Positions 1-11,632 are shown, counted from the stretch's first letter. The stretch: DNA of 64,000 nt from Charina bottae (GCA_023362775.1 JALMGJ010000025.1:8595501-8659500); one strand, 5' to 3'. The notes: generated by a model from the letters alone, not told the origin. Numbers and translations: made by a program.

Positions 1-66
<66 letters not shown>
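1..66. repeat. (TG)n(TA)n microsatellite
   Basis: About 30 bp of TG dinucleotides pass directly into about 36 bp of TA dinucleotides at the window edge. The Cys-Val / Ile-Tyr open frame across it is a repeat artefact. Confidence 0.97.
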
Positions 67-69
<3 letters not shown>

Positions 70-202
70 CGTCTGGATAGCGTAGTGGTTAGAGCGCCAC
101 CTTTGGAGTGGGAATCCAGGGACCCCAACAAGGGAACAACACCATCCAACTACTGGCCAATAACCTGCCTCCCCACATGGAAAGTCCTATCAGGCATCAT
201 AG

Positions 203-612
203 TGTGAGACTAGGCTGAAGCTGCCATAACCTAAAGATGAAGCAGGCATGTACACAGAGAGGACAAAGCCAGGAATCTTGTCTATGAGATCCCTTTTGGG
301 AGGTAGATAAGAAGGAAGCGAGTCATTAAGGAAACAAAAGGAAAAATGTGCCACCTGAACCAGACAGAGGAAGATGGGCCTGAGCACATGGAAACCCCCA
401 CCCCAATTCTATCAACAGCTACCAGACTTGTAAATTAACAAGGCAAGAGTAGCTGCCAGTCTTGTGAATCAACAAGGCAAGACCTTTTGGGGATAAAAGG
501 GGTCTCAAAGCCCGTCCACTCCTTGAGTCGTTCTTGGATCCAGACTTGGTGGCTCCCATCCCTCTAGCTAGTGCCTGGCAGCCTAGTTGGAAGGATGTGG
601 GTAAGTGTGGAT

Positions 613-687
<75 letters not shown>

Positions 688-968
688 CAAATGTACCTTG
701 CAACCAGTAAAGTTTTGCTGTTACTTTAAATTCACTGGGTCTCCGTGTATTACAAAGAACCTGTTGTGCCTCAGTGTTCGGTTGGAAGTTATTTGTGTGT
801 GTAATCCTTGTTGTTGACCAGGGCTGTTTGTCTTGTCTGCTAAAGCCACACCTATCTGGAAAACCCAGGTAGAAAGCAAGGGGGGCTGACAGATCCACGT
901 GCCTCAACAGTCTGTGAGTGTGGGAGTGATTGACCATAAGCTGAACCTGGGAGCAGCGTTGTGTAACA
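203..968 (+). mobile_element. Solo LTR (ERV-type) inside the R4 LINE
   Basis: The segment starts TGTGAGAC and ends GTGTAACA (TG...CA ends). It is flanked by the 4-bp direct repeat ATAG at 199-202 and 969-972. Removing it together with one ATAG rejoins the interrupted R4 reading frame as G-I-I-A-A-K-L-Q, which confirms the boundaries independently. It is 766 bp long, with a TATA-like GATAAAAG at 492-499, a possible AGTAAA poly(A) signal near 708, and an internal (TG)n(GA)n tract. A 4-bp duplication is usual for gammaretrovirus-like ERVs. No internal viral genes are present, so it is a solo LTR. The + orientation is inferred from the order of TATA-like and poly(A)-like signals. Confidence 0.75.
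614..681. repeat. (TG)n(GA)n microsatellite within the solo LTR
   Basis: About 34 bp of TG followed by about 35 bp of GA, inside the LTR between its TATA-like box and its poly(A)-like signal. Confidence 0.97.
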
Positions 969-1240
969 ATAGCTGCCAAGCTGCAGGACCATATGGGCCA
1001 GTACATGAGCACAGCTCAGAAGGGCATTGGGAACAACACCAGAGGCTCCAAACACCAGTTGCTCATAGATAGAGGAGTCGCCTGAGATTCAAGGTCTAGA
1101 CAGACCAATTTGAGTGCAGCCTGGATTGACTACAGGAAAGCCTATGACTCAATGCCACACGCATGGATCTGTGAATGCCTGGCACTATAAAAAGTCAACA
1201 GGACACTAAGGACCTTCCTCAAGAACTCAATGGGACTGTG

Positions 1241-1384
1241 GATATACATATGTATACATATGTATATGGATATACATATACATATACATATACCTGTACA
1301 TACACATATACCTGTACATACACATATACCTGTACATACACATATACCTGTACATACACATACACATACACATACACATACACT
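1241..1384. repeat. TACA/TATACA microsatellite
   Basis: Alternating purine-pyrimidine tract built on TACATA and CCTGTACATACACATA units, the latter in several near-identical tandem copies between about 1290 and 1365. Long frames on both strands here are artefacts. Confidence 0.95.
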
Positions 1385-4300
1385 CCTCTTCATTTGATGA
1401 ATGGACTAAATTCCAAGTACAGAAAATAAATCAGTTGGAATTATGCAACTTGTGCTCAGATTTCAGCCTTACAGAAATGATGTGAAACCAGGTATTAGTG
1501 GAAGTTAATCACCCAGTGTAGGAATGGGTAAACTCTAAACTCAAAAGAGATTGGATCTCCTGAACTATTAAATATTCAACTTCTTGTTCCAGATCTAAAT
1601 GTATCCATGTACCTGCACCTCGTAAGACCTGAGCCCATCAAGGTACAAAGGTGTGAAAACAGTATGCTTGCTTCTTGTTCAACAAAGTTCCAGATGAAGT
1701 AGAGAAGTAACTTCCATTTCATAACTATAAGTAAGCAGCCCAGTTCTTAAGTATCATTACAGGACATTGGGACTTTTATTTATCTTTTGTATTCTGGATA
1801 AACTGCTAGTGGCAAAAATCGTGGTGCAGTGTGGATTGAGATTATTTCCATGGAGCAGACAGCCATGAAGCAAATAGCCATGGAACAGAATATTTTGACT
1901 AATATTTGCCTAATGTGATGCTGTGGACCATTAGAAAGAAAACTGAAACTTTATAATGGTGTTATAATATTACCATTATATTATACCATACTGTATTGGT
2001 TGTGGTTACCAGATCTCAAAAAGAATATTATGAGAGACTGAAAGAGTAAATAAATCAAAGAGGTTATAGCTATATAATAAAAAAGCAAGAGTGGAAGGAA
2101 CATGATAGGAGTTAAATAAATTATATGTGGTTTGGAGTAAATGGATGGTGAGAAGGGTACTTTCTTTTCTGAAAATACTAGAAACAAGTCAAACCATGAA
2201 ATGAAATGTAAAGAGATTCGGGGCAAAATGAAGCATTTCTTCATACAGCATACAATGATGTATTAACTTTTCTATGAAATGGGTAATAGTCACTAATCTG
2301 AATGGCTTTAAGGGGGATTAAATAGAGAGCATTAGTTATAAGCTATCTCCAGATGCTACAGCAATAATGTGCATTTACATTGGTATTGTCCTTATTTCCA
2401 ACTTGTGGACATTGACATTCATCTGACCAGAGTGAGAAACAGGATGCTGGATTAGTTAAGTATGATCTACTAGAGTTCGTATATAAATCTTTAACATTTT
2501 ATACCATAAAGCATTTCTACAACAATCTGTTCATGTCACCAATCTACTTATTATCCCAGCCTCGTACTAGTATAAGATAAATGCTATGTGAGAAGACAAC
2601 CCTCCCTGATCTTCAGGGGTTTCATCTTTGTCTTTGAATATAATTAGGTGGTGAGATCAGAAACTCTACTTTTCAGATTTTCTGAATTAGTTTTGCTGCT
2701 GTATTGGGAGGCACATGATCAGATGTGTAATCTGTTACCATTCTCAGGTTAATAACATTGCCTCTTTATCTTTGTTTATAATTAATTGATTAGACTGGAG
2801 CACCATCCGTCACAGATTCTTCCTCACTACATTTCAAAAATAAAATAGTAAATCAACTTTATAACCATAAAAATCGATCTAAGTCAGTTACTGAATGTAA
2901 TTTTGAACTGAAAACAAAAACAAATAGATTGCTAAAAATTGTCATAAAAATGGTTTTGAGTTGTTCTAAAAATATATTCTGTCCAATCAACTTAAGGAGC
3001 TGTTGCTTTGAGTATAGTACTGTCCACAGTATTCTATTATAAAATCTTCTTATTTCATACAAGCATTTCACTTCTATATCTAACAGACCCTTACCTCTCT
3101 TTAAGTAACTTCATAGCAATTTACTTGACTATGGTTTAGTTTATGGTATGTCAATGAGGCAGGACTAACAGGTACAGGATGACACATCCAAGAGTGTGCC
3201 ATTCAGGATGATACATCCTCATAGTGCTTCTACTTTCCAAATCTCATTTGACACACTTCTAGTTTATTTGAAAGCTGGTTCCAATAAGATGCTTTGGTGC
3301 TTCCTCTCTAGTTTATGCCGGTGCTACTTATAATACAAAATCAGATACAGAGATTTTTTTTTTATCATGTGAAACATTAACACTCCCCTGATTGATATAC
3401 TAAAAAAAATCCTGCCAGTTGTAAGAGGCAGTCCTGAGTTAGACAATCCAATATTCAACAGTATACTCAAAAGAAGTATCAACTAGAACTGACACTGGGG
3501 AAATTAGGTCTGGAAGGATACTTTGTAAAACACTGTGCTATAGTAATCCATGATTAGAACTCATGTTTTATGTCACAGTAATGCTGGCAACATTTCTATG
3601 TCTAGTGACATCAGTAATAGTTGGAACTGAATAGTCATAGATGAACATGGAGAAAATCTGTGTAAGTAACTTTCAAGTGCAATAGAACACTTTTTTCTAT
3701 TGGATTTGACTTTTCTCTAGGTCCCACAAAATAATAACAACAACAGCAGCAACAACAACAACAAACCAGAAAGAAGCCTAAAGGTCATTACATAGTGATC
3801 TAATCTAGTCACTCTCTCTCATTCCCAAACCCGCTGTCTACCCGGCCCATTTACAATTCCTCTTCCCCTTCCATTTTCCATTCCCTGTTCTGCCCCTTCC
3901 CATTATGACTTCATTTTCAATCCATTTTTCTCCTATGCCCAGGCTTTCCTTTCAGTCCCTCAAACTTCATTTTTAATGCATTTTTGTCCTTGCCAGTCGT
4001 TCTCTTTTCACTCCATTTTCACCCCTGTCGTAGCATCTTCTCCACTCCTTATCAGAGCATAGCTGAAGAGTGTTTCATAGTTAGCAGAAGAAACACTCTT
4101 TCAAGCTTCATGAAGTAACTGCGTAGCTCTATCTTATGCTAAAAAGCAAAAGCAAAGCTTTTCAGCAGCCCATCAGTTAACCTAAGTCAAGCCACAGGCA
4201 TCTACTCAATCCAGGGACCAACATGTTAACTCACAGGCCAGGGCAAAGCCTGCTGCCACCCATTCTCTGGTGGAACCTGTCCAATTTCCCTTCCCTTCCC

Positions 4301-4718
4301 TTCCCTTCCCTTCCCTTCCCCTTTCTCCTGTTAAACTGTCCCCTCCAATTGTTTGTTCATGAATAAAGGCTGCCATCATCATACAGAACCTCATACTCTA
4401 CACTATATTTATAATTATAATGATCAAACTAATTAAGAAGAAAGCATATACATACAGCAGTAATACCAATATAATATCAGCTCAGACTTCATAATCATAA
4501 TGGTATTAAAAAATGAAGAAAAAAAATGAAGAGAAAAGAAGGCAGCCTTTTTAATTATGGGCTATTACTGAACACTCATCGTATTAAGCAACATGCCTGA
4601 GATCTGGAAGCCCAGCTGTGTTCCTGATGTAGTGAGGCCCCTTTCTGCAGATGAGTGAGGTATTTATATTATATAACTCTCCCCAAACTCTTCACAGCAC
4701 TAACCTTAGCATGTTTTA
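1385..4718. other. Unassigned AT-rich sequence
   Basis: No coding region or recognisable transposon was found. It holds a short (AACAAC)n tract near 3730-3764 and a C/T-rich stretch around 3815-4020. Frames are short and without recognisable motifs. Confidence 0.5.
4288..4322. repeat. (TTCCC)n microsatellite
   Basis: Seven or so tandem TTCCC units, creating a purine-rich strand opposite. Confidence 0.95.
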
Positions 4719-5522
4719 CAGTGGTGCTTAAAAGTTTGTGAACCCTTCTGAATTTAGATTTCAGCATTATTATGACATAAAACGTGATCTGTTCTCCACA
4801 CAAGTGCTATAACTAAGATAAAGAGAATCCAATTAAACAAAAGAGTCAAAAACATGATACTTGTTCATTTATTTATTGACGAAAATGATCCAAAGCTACA
4901 TATTTGTGTGTGGCAAAAGTATGTGAACCTTTAGGATTATCAGTTCATTTGAAGGGGAAATTAGAATGAGGTGTTTCAATCAATGGGATGATAATCAGGG
5001 GTAAGTGTGGGAGGTCCTGCCTTATTTAAAGAACAGAATTCTGGGTATTCACTATCAAAGTCTGATCTTCACAACACAGGTATGTGGAAGCGTGTCATGG
5101 CTTGAACAAAGGAGGTTTCTGAGGACCTCCAAAAAACTGTTCTTGATGCTCACCAGGCTGGAAAAGGTACAGAACTATTTCCAAAGAGTTTGGATTCACC
5201 AGTCCACTGTCAGACAGATTGTGTACAAAAGAAGGCAATTCAACACAATGTTACCCTCTCCAGGAGTTTGGTAAAAGGCAAACACTGCATTCCAGCATAA
5301 GAACCATATCCCATCTGTGAAACATGGTGTGGGCAGTATCATGATTTGGGCCTGCTTTGTTGCCTCTGGACCAGGACGGCTTGTTGTCATTGATGGGACA
5401 ATGAATTCTGAATTGTACCAGCAAATTTGACTGGAAAATATTAGGGTATCTGTCTGTGAACTGAAGCTCAAGAGAAAGTGGGTCGTGCAGCAAGACAACG
5501 AACCTAAACGCACATTCCTGCA
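4719..5522 (+). mobile_element. Truncated Tc1/mariner transposon with transposase pseudogene
   Basis: The left terminal sequence starts CAGTGGTGCTTAAAAGTTTG directly after a TA target dinucleotide at 4717-4718. This is the usual arrangement for Tc1-like elements. Transposase pieces follow in shifted frames: an HTH-type stretch ending HQSTVRQIVYKRRQFNT (about 5190-5245), then KHGVGSIMIWACF, then SGPGRLVVIDGTMNSELYQ, and finally VVQQDNEPKRT, which matches the second catalytic Asp region of Tc1 DDE transposases. Part of the central domain is missing around 5250-5290. Frameshifts and a stop after YQQI break the frame. No right inverted repeat is visible, so the 3' end is truncated near 5522. Confidence 0.85.
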
Positions 5523-6237
5523 TATAGCTGTTTCAATATATTGTATATAGCTCAGTTTCAATATTCTGACACTGTTTCCAACACTGATGCCTGCTCTGTC
5601 ATTGTCTCTTTCCAATGATAGAGTTGACCGCAGAAAGCAGAGAGCCAGATAACTAGGGTCTCTCTACAAACTACAATTTATTTTGCCTTCATGGACCAGT
5701 GGTCATGAAGTTTTCATATTTATATACAACAAATCTCTGCATTATTAAGTGTATTGTGCAAACAATTCTACTTTCCAAAATATGTAGATACACACATCTG
5801 GAAGTAAGGCTAGACTTCCTGGACCACAAATGTGTGCCCGATGTATAAAATTATAGATGATACAATGTCCTTATTTCCTTTCCTAGATAGGACAATAATT
5901 GCTATTCTTGTTTCCAGATGGGATCCAAAATGTTTTCAGAGATTAATTAAATGAATAAATAGAACAACAGGGTTTCAAGATGCATATCACTCTCCTTCAG
6001 ATAGAAAGATATTCTATACAACTAGTACTTCTTATTTCACCAACACAGATGATAAAAGAATAGTATCAACTGCACCACTTTTAAGGGCATATGTTTTTTT
6101 CTTAAATAAATATACCGTATATAATATTTTCTGTTAGACAATACCTTATTTTGCAGTTGTGTATACAGCGGATGGTTCTTAGTTTAGGTTTTGTGTACCT
6201 ATATAAGAATTTCTTTGGTTCAATAATTTAAGATGGT
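5523..6237. other. Unassigned sequence
   Basis: AT-rich, with no frame or repeat I can name. The first ~110 bp may be remnant of the Tc1 element or of its target. Confidence 0.4.
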
Positions 6238-6248
6238 TCATACTAGTT

Positions 6249-6463
6249 TTTTTTAATCCATTCAATTATGTCCAATTCTCAGAGACTGCCTAGACAAGTC
6301 CCTACAGTTTTCTTGGCAAGGTTTTTCAGAAGTGGTTTGCCATTGCCTCCTTCCTAGGGCTGACAGAAAGTGACTGGCCCACAGCTGGCTTTGTGCCTAA
6401 GGCGGGGCTAGGACTCATGGTCTCCCGGTTTCTAGCCTTAACCACTACACCAAACTGGCTCTC
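6249..6463 (-). mobile_element. Sauria SINE (tRNA head, BovB-like tail)
   Basis: On the minus strand it begins with a tRNA-like head (GCCAGTTTGGTGTAGTGGTT, with the box-A-like part), continues through a conserved middle (CGCCTTAGGCACAAAGCC), and ends with a BovB-type tail (GGCAATGGCAAACCACTTC, then CTTGCCAAGAAAACTG). The 11-bp direct repeat TCATACTAGTT at 6238-6248 and 6464-6474 flanks it exactly. It is therefore a complete 215-bp insertion. Sauria SINEs are mobilised by BovB-type LINEs and are typical of squamates. Confidence 0.92.
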
Positions 6464-6474
6464 TCATACTAGTT

Positions 6475-7716
6475 AGTATAATTCAATTCATCTGCAGACT
6501 TTAGCATGGAATGCTAATCCATATGTACTATCCATGCACAGGAGAAAATCTTCATCAATTTGGGGGAATCTTATGCTTTGCAGAAACACAGATTTGGAGG
6601 AGAAAGGGAGGAGAAATAAATAAATCTAAGGAAGTGGAAGAAATATTCCTGTGAACATTAGCATGCATTACATTTACCAAACACTGGAATATTTTGATGG
6701 TAGGGGGGAGGTTCTTTGGAAGGATAAAAAGAAAGGCATGCTTAGAATAGCTTCAAAACACTTCATAACTGTGCTCATTAGCCACTGTTCTGAAGGACAT
6801 GGAAGACATCTTAGTTAAGTGAGCCTTCCAAATGAAGGCATGGTCCTGGTACTCGTGTGAGATGAGTGTAGCGCTTAATCATATGATACAGTAATGGGGG
6901 ACTAGCAATTATGAGCAATTTCAACATATCTCCCTGCTTGTATCTGTGAAAGGAAAAGTGCCCTAGGCAAGAAGTGCACAGGAGATAAGGATAGTCATGA
7001 GAGCAGAAGATGAGAGTTAAAGATTGTCTCCCCCTCTATTTTCCTTTGCTTTATTTCACTTATGATTCTTCCTTCACTATGAAAACAAGCAAACGTGGAC
7101 CCGGTATTGTTATTGCAGGTTAGGGAATGGAGTAAATCTGAAGAAGTAGTTTACAAAAATTCAGCATGTGGGATGGGCAAAATAGTGCACAACAACACTG
7201 CAATTATAACTCTATAAACAGCAGCTTCTGTAGCCTTAAAATACAATCTGCTATTAATATTGCAGTTGGAGATATATAAAGTTGGCTTGGATTTCCAGGA
7301 AATAATTGTCCATATCATTCCATCAACCTATTGTATGGTTCCCACAGACCTTCTCCTAAACCAAATCCAACATGGAGCAACGTTCAGATACCTTATGCTC
7401 CACTGAACTGCAGGCAAATGAGATGAAACCTGGATAGAGAAATATTAGTATTCCGTCAAGCCTTAGGAGCCCCCAGCAAAGTGCCTCCAACCCCAGAGGA
7501 TTCCAACTTTTCCAGTGCCCTGCCAGCAACAGACTCCCTACAGAAGAGAAGTGCAGCAATAATAAAGGATTGTAGCCTTAATATTTAAAATAAATTAATG
7601 TTAAAGAAATGATCATATGGTAAGACTCAAATTAGGATTAGGAAGCTTAGATGTGAGTCTAAGTTTGTATAACCGGTCTGTGCAGCCAAATGTTTGGGTG
7701 AGAAGGGATATTCAGA
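6475..7716. other. Unassigned AT-rich sequence
   Basis: No coding motif or known repeat recognised. Confidence 0.4.
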
Positions 7717-7985
7717 TACAGGTAGTCCTCGCTTAACGACCACAATTGGGACCAGAATTTCAGTTGCTAAGCAAAGCAGTCATTAAGCAAATCTGACTCA
7801 ATTTTACAACCTTTTTTGTGGCGGTTGTTAAGCAAATCACTGCGGGTATTAAGCAAACTGTGTGGTCGTTAAGTGAATCACATGGTTCCCCATTGATTTT
7901 GCTTGCCAGAAGCTGGCTGGGAAGGTTGAAAATGGTGATCACATGACCATGGGATGCTGCAACAGTCATAAATGTGAACTGGTTG

Positions 7986-8055
7986 TAGAAAGAAAGAAAA
8001 ATTAAATGGATTATTTTTTAAGAGGGAGGGAAGTTTGAAGTAGAAATTTAAATCA

Positions 8056-8114
<59 letters not shown>

Positions 8115-8416
8115 ATCTATCTATTATGTAAGGGGAAGGAGCAATTGTATGAGAGATTTGTATATGTGTTAATGGAGGGATTTATAGAAATAACGTGATT
8201 ATGGTTTGATATAGAGGAAGGGTTTGTTTATGGGAATTGCTGTATATTCTTGCTGTTGAAAGCTGGAAGTCACCTGTATGTACGTAACTTTCTAAAAGTC
8301 TTTTCTTTTGTGTTTTTACACTTTTAATGTTTTTTTTGTTTGTAGTGTTTTTTGTTTTTTGTAGTTTTTTATCTTTGTTGTAAAAAAATAATAAAAACTT
8401 TGGGGAAATAAATAAA
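7986..8416 (+). mobile_element. 5'-truncated L1-type LINE 3' end inserted in the MITE
   Basis: The 17-bp direct repeat TAAATGTGAACTGGTTG lies at 7969-7985 and 8417-8433, interrupting the MITE. The insert ends in a T-rich 3' UTR, then AATAAAAACTTTGGGGAAAT and (AAAT)n, as expected for L1-like target-primed insertion. It carries a (TCTA)n microsatellite. No ORF2 protein remains, so the L1 label rests on duplication length and tail style. Confidence 0.65.
8055..8124. repeat. (ATCT)n microsatellite
   Basis: About 17 near-perfect tetranucleotide units inside the retroelement insertion. Confidence 0.97.
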
Positions 8417-8578
8417 TAAATGTGAACTGGTTGCCAAGCACCCAAATCGTGATCACGTGACCATGGGGATGCTACAACAGTCGTAAACGTGAAGACCAAT
8501 CGTAAGTAAGTTTTTCCAGCACTGTTGTAAGTCCAAACCATCACTAAACTAATGGTCATTAAGCGAGGACTACCTGTA

Positions 8579-8984
8579 CATCTTCCTGGGGCCTCCTGTC
8601 TCTTCGTACAGTTGCCCAGGCCCTTTGCAAACAGAGAAAAGCAGGGCACCATCCTCTGTGCCATATGGATGTTATACTGTATATGTTAGCTACTGCATAA
8701 GAACAAAAGGTTGTGCTGAAAGATATCTTGCTGGGTGATTTTTAAAAATCTTGTTAAGTGACCACAAGTATACAAGATTGGCCTTGCATGATTAGATCCT
8801 TATTTGGAATCTCCAGCTCATGCATTATGTCATCTCTCTGGCAGAGGGGAAGATGTGCAGTGCTCTTCCAATCTACAAAAGCTCCGATAATTTCTGGACT
8901 GGGGCTTTGTTTAATACGAAAGGGAATGAATAAAAGGATATTAAAGCCACCATCTCTGTTACTTGAACTACTACTTGTTACTCA
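8579..8984. other. Unassigned sequence
   Basis: Unique-looking sequence between the MITE and the GC-rich block; no feature recognised. Confidence 0.4.
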
Positions 8985-9520
8985 TTTTCCAAGATGGCGG
9001 CCGCAAGTCACCGCGACCGATTACCGCTCCATGAAAAAGCCGCAAAAACCCTTTGAAAACCCCCTAAATTTCACCTTTGGGGGTTTGGAGTGGTGGTGTT
9101 GCTGGTGGGGTGAGTGGCTTTCTCCGGGGGGAGTGCTGAGGCGAGGCCTTAAGTCCAGGTCAGAGCCTCTGTGGAACGCCGCGAGGAAGGAGGAAAGGAG
9201 CCCAGTGAGCTGCCAGAGACACCGTAGGCTCCGAAGTCTGTCGGAGGCCAGGGACCACAGAGGCTTTCGGGGCTCGAGCTGGGTCGGAGCTGGCGAGGGC
9301 CTGGAATCTATCGAAGGCCAGAGACTGTGGGAGGCGGCCGGAGACAACTGGCCTCCGGAGGCTGGAGGCTGTTAGTCTCCAAGCTGGGCCAGCAGAGCTT
9401 GCGGGGTTGGAGATTGCCATGGATGGCTGGAGGCGGCTGGAGGCCTCTGAATTCAACTGCTGGAAGCTGGAGGCCGTCGGAATTCGAGCTAGGCCAGTGG
9501 AGTTGGCGGGGCCTACCAAA
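8985..9520 (+). promoter_or_regulatory. CpG-rich block with YY1-type motif, possibly an L2 5' UTR/promoter
   Basis: An abrupt GC- and CpG-rich segment in an AT-rich region. It opens with AAGATGGCGGCCGC at 8991-9004, a close match to the YY1 consensus that L1 and other promoters use near their start sites. Downstream it contains imperfect internal repeats (CTGGAGGC, AAGCTGGGCCAG / GAGCTAGGCCAG, GGAGTTGGCGGGG). It runs straight into L2 coding sequence at about 9520 without a visible boundary, so it may be the element's own 5' region or an unrelated promoter captured upstream. The frames through it lack domain motifs. The promoter role is inference. Confidence 0.4.
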
Positions 9521-9552
9521 CACAATCTAGAGCCGCAGTTAAGGCCTACCTT

Positions 9553-11415
9553 GTGGCGATAAGAGCGGCAAAACGTGAATATTTCTCCGCTCTTGTTGTG
9601 TCCACAGAATGCCGTCCGATGGCCCTTTTTAAAATTACAAGATCACTTCTGGGTCGGGAGCAGGGGGAGACCCATTTAAAGGGCCATGCGGAAGAGTTTT
9701 CCGTGCATCTGCAGGACAAAATCGCTCAGATTCATTCCAAGTTGGACTCCAAGCATGAGACAGGATCTGTGGAGATACCAGGGGCTCGTACTTACCATTT
9801 TATCTGGGAACAGTTTGATCCTGTTGCGCCTGATGAAGTAGACAGGATCCTCTGGACTGTGAACGCCACCACATGCCAGCTTGACCCATGTCCCTCCTGG
9901 CTGGTGAAATCAGCTAGTGAGGTGACATGTGGTTGGGTCCAGGCGATGATTAATTTGTCCTTGAGTGAGGGGGTGTTCCCGGCAGCCTTTAAGGAGGCGC
10001 TATTGCACCCCCTCCTCAAGAAGCCATCCCTGGACCCTACCACCCTGGGCAATTTTCGCCCAGTCTCCCACCTTTCCTTTTTGGGAAAGGTGGTTGAGAA
10101 GGTGGTGGTGTCGCAACTCCAGAGGATTCTGGAGGAAACGGATTATCTAGACCCCTTCCAGTCAGGTTTCAGGCCGGGATATGGGACGGAGACCGCATTG
10201 GTCACGCTTATGGATGATCTCTGGCGAGAGTGGGATGGAGGGAGTGCGTCCATCCTGGCTCTCTTAGATCTCTCAGCGACCTTCGATACCGTCGACCACG
10301 GTATACTTTTGGGACGGCTCGAGGAGTTGGGGGTGGGCGGTGTAGTTTTGCGCTGGTTCGCCTCCTTCATCCAGGGCCGTTCCCAGTCGGTGTTGATAGG
10401 GGATGAGAGAGCTGACCCATGACCCCTGACTTGTGGGGTGCCGCAGGGGTCGGTTCTCTCTCCTCTTCTATTCAACATCAACATGAAGCCGCTGGGCGAG
10501 ATCATCCATCACCATGGGATGAGGTATCACCATGCTGATGATACCCAGTTATACATCTCCATCCCGGGTGAAGTAGGTGATGCGGTCAATGTCTTATCTC
10601 AGTGTCTGGAGGCTGTGGGGGTCTGGATGGGGAACAACAGGCTTCAACTGAACCCTGGTAAGATGGAGTGGCTGTGGATTGATGGCCCCCCTAGATCCGG
10701 GAAGCTGTCATCCCTGGTTCTGGGTGGGGTTGCACTACCTCACTCGGATCCAGTGCGGAATCTGGGGGTCCTCCTGGACTTGCGACTCCTGCTCGAAGAG
10801 CAGGTGGCAGTCGTGGCCAGGAGGGCCTTTGCACAACTTCGAGTTGTGCGCCAGTTACGCCCTTTCCTGGATCGGGAGGCCCTCCGAACAGTCACTCATG
10901 CCCTTGTCATCTCCCGTATAGACTACTGTAATGCGCTTTACATGGGGCTACCCTTGAAGAGTATCCGGAAGCTTCAGCTGGTACAGAATGCAGCAGTGCG
11001 AGCAGTTATGGGTGCTATGAGATCGGCACATGTAACACCTCTGCTACACGAGCTGCATTGGCTGCCAGTTTGCTTCCGGGTCCAATTCAAGGTGTTGGTG
11101 ATTACCTTTAAAGCCCTATATGGCATAGGGCCAGGGTACCTGAGGGACCGTCTCGTCCCGATAACATCGGCCCGCCCCACCCGTGCTTGCAGAGAGGGCA
11201 TGCTTCGGACCCCCTCAACAAGAGAACTCCATCTAGCGGGCTCCAGGAGGCGAGCCTTCTCTGCGATAGCGCCTGCCTTATGGAATATCTTGCCCCCGGA
11301 GGTGAGACTGGCCCCTTCACTCCTGGCCTTTCGGAAGGGCCTTAAGACCTGGCTCTGCCGCCTGGCCTGGGACAACGGAGGCGGTAGTGCCTCCTGGGGT
11401 TGGCTGGCCCCATAG
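9553..11415 (+). pseudogene. L2 LINE reverse transcriptase, one in-frame TGA
   Basis: Two open stretches (9553-10422, 289 codons; 10438-11415, 325 codons) lie in the same frame and are separated mainly by one TGA at 10420-10422. The order of motifs is RT fingers (FRPVSHLSFLGKVVEKVV, QSGFRPGYGTETAL), motif A (LLDLSATFDTVDHGIL), motif B ([15 protein letters not shown]) and motif C ([11 protein letters not shown], where related copies read [10 protein letters not shown], so a residue is lost and the Tyr replaced). After these come the thumb and C-terminal domain ([54 protein letters not shown]). The protein would reverse-transcribe element RNA at a nicked target. It cannot act as is because the endonuclease is missing, motif C is damaged and a stop lies just before motif B. 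Confidence 0.9.
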
Positions 11416-11572
11416 CACCATGTTCTATTCTACGGTTCCCAATCCATCTTGGATTTTATTTATTTTATATTGGTTGTGTTTTTTAGATAGTTTGTATTTT
11501 TTATAGCTTTTATATTTTAATTGTTGTAACCCGCCCAGAGTCCCTTGCATGGGAGATGGGCGGGGAATAAAT

Positions 11573-11632
11573 TAAATAAATAAATAAATAAATAAATAAA
11601 CAAACAAACAAACAAACAAACAAACAAACTAC
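11573..11632. repeat. (AAAT)n(CAAA)n tail microsatellite
   Basis: Tandem AAAT then AAAC units at the 3' terminus of the L2 copy, seeded by the LINE tail. Confidence 0.95.

Larger units (their letters stand above)
108..1241 (+). mobile_element. R4/Dong-clade LINE reverse-transcriptase fragment, split by a solo LTR
   Basis: Two pieces of one non-LTR reverse transcriptase flank an LTR. The first (108-202) reads KGTTPSNYWPITCLPT followed by SGIIA. The second (969-1241) reads KLQDHMGQYMSTAQKGIG, then TRGSKHQLLID, then AWIDYRKAYDSMPHAWI, and ends near FLKNSMGLW. These motifs resemble R4/Dong-clade (Rex6-like) LINEs, where WIDY-KAYD is RT motif A. An in-frame stop follows LLIDRGVA. Both ends are missing and the right edge runs into a TACA-type microsatellite. 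Bases 67-107 contain a weak tRNA-head-like stretch (GTAGTGGTTAGAGCG) that may be a SINE remnant. Clade assignment is from motif memory; the split-and-rejoin reading is seen directly. Confidence 0.65.
7719..8576. mobile_element. MITE with long terminal inverted repeats, split by an L1-type insertion
   Basis: The left end starts CAGGTAGTCCTCGCTTAA. The reverse complement of the right end starts with the same 18 bases, and the ends match at 23 of the first 24 positions. TA dinucleotides border both ends (7717-7718 and 8577-8578), which fits a Tc1/mariner-type non-autonomous element. The interior consists of degenerate repeats of phrases such as TTGTTAAGCAAATCAC and GATCACATGACCATG, and has no transposase. 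A later retroelement at 7986-8416 splits it. Superfamily assignment rests on the TA duplication alone. Confidence 0.75.
9520..11632 (+). mobile_element. L2-clade LINE (CR1 superfamily), 5'-truncated
   Basis: This copy retains the reverse transcriptase, a C-terminal domain and a 3' UTR ending in CCGCCCAGAGTCCCTTGC, GGGAGATGGGCGGGGAATAA and an (AAAT)n/(AAAC)n tail. The AP-type endonuclease expected upstream is absent. The same 3' end recurs through the window, which makes this the reference copy for the smaller L2 pieces. Confidence 0.9.

Noticed and set aside
1..207. Cys-Val / Ile-Tyr repeat open frame
   Set aside because: Translation of a TG/TA microsatellite running into LINE sequence; not a gene.
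1142..1429. Frames of 83-84 codons on both strands
   Set aside because: Both are translations of the TACA microsatellite.
5196..5615. 139-codon minus-strand frame
   Set aside because: Antisense to the Tc1 transposase remnant; no domain of its own.
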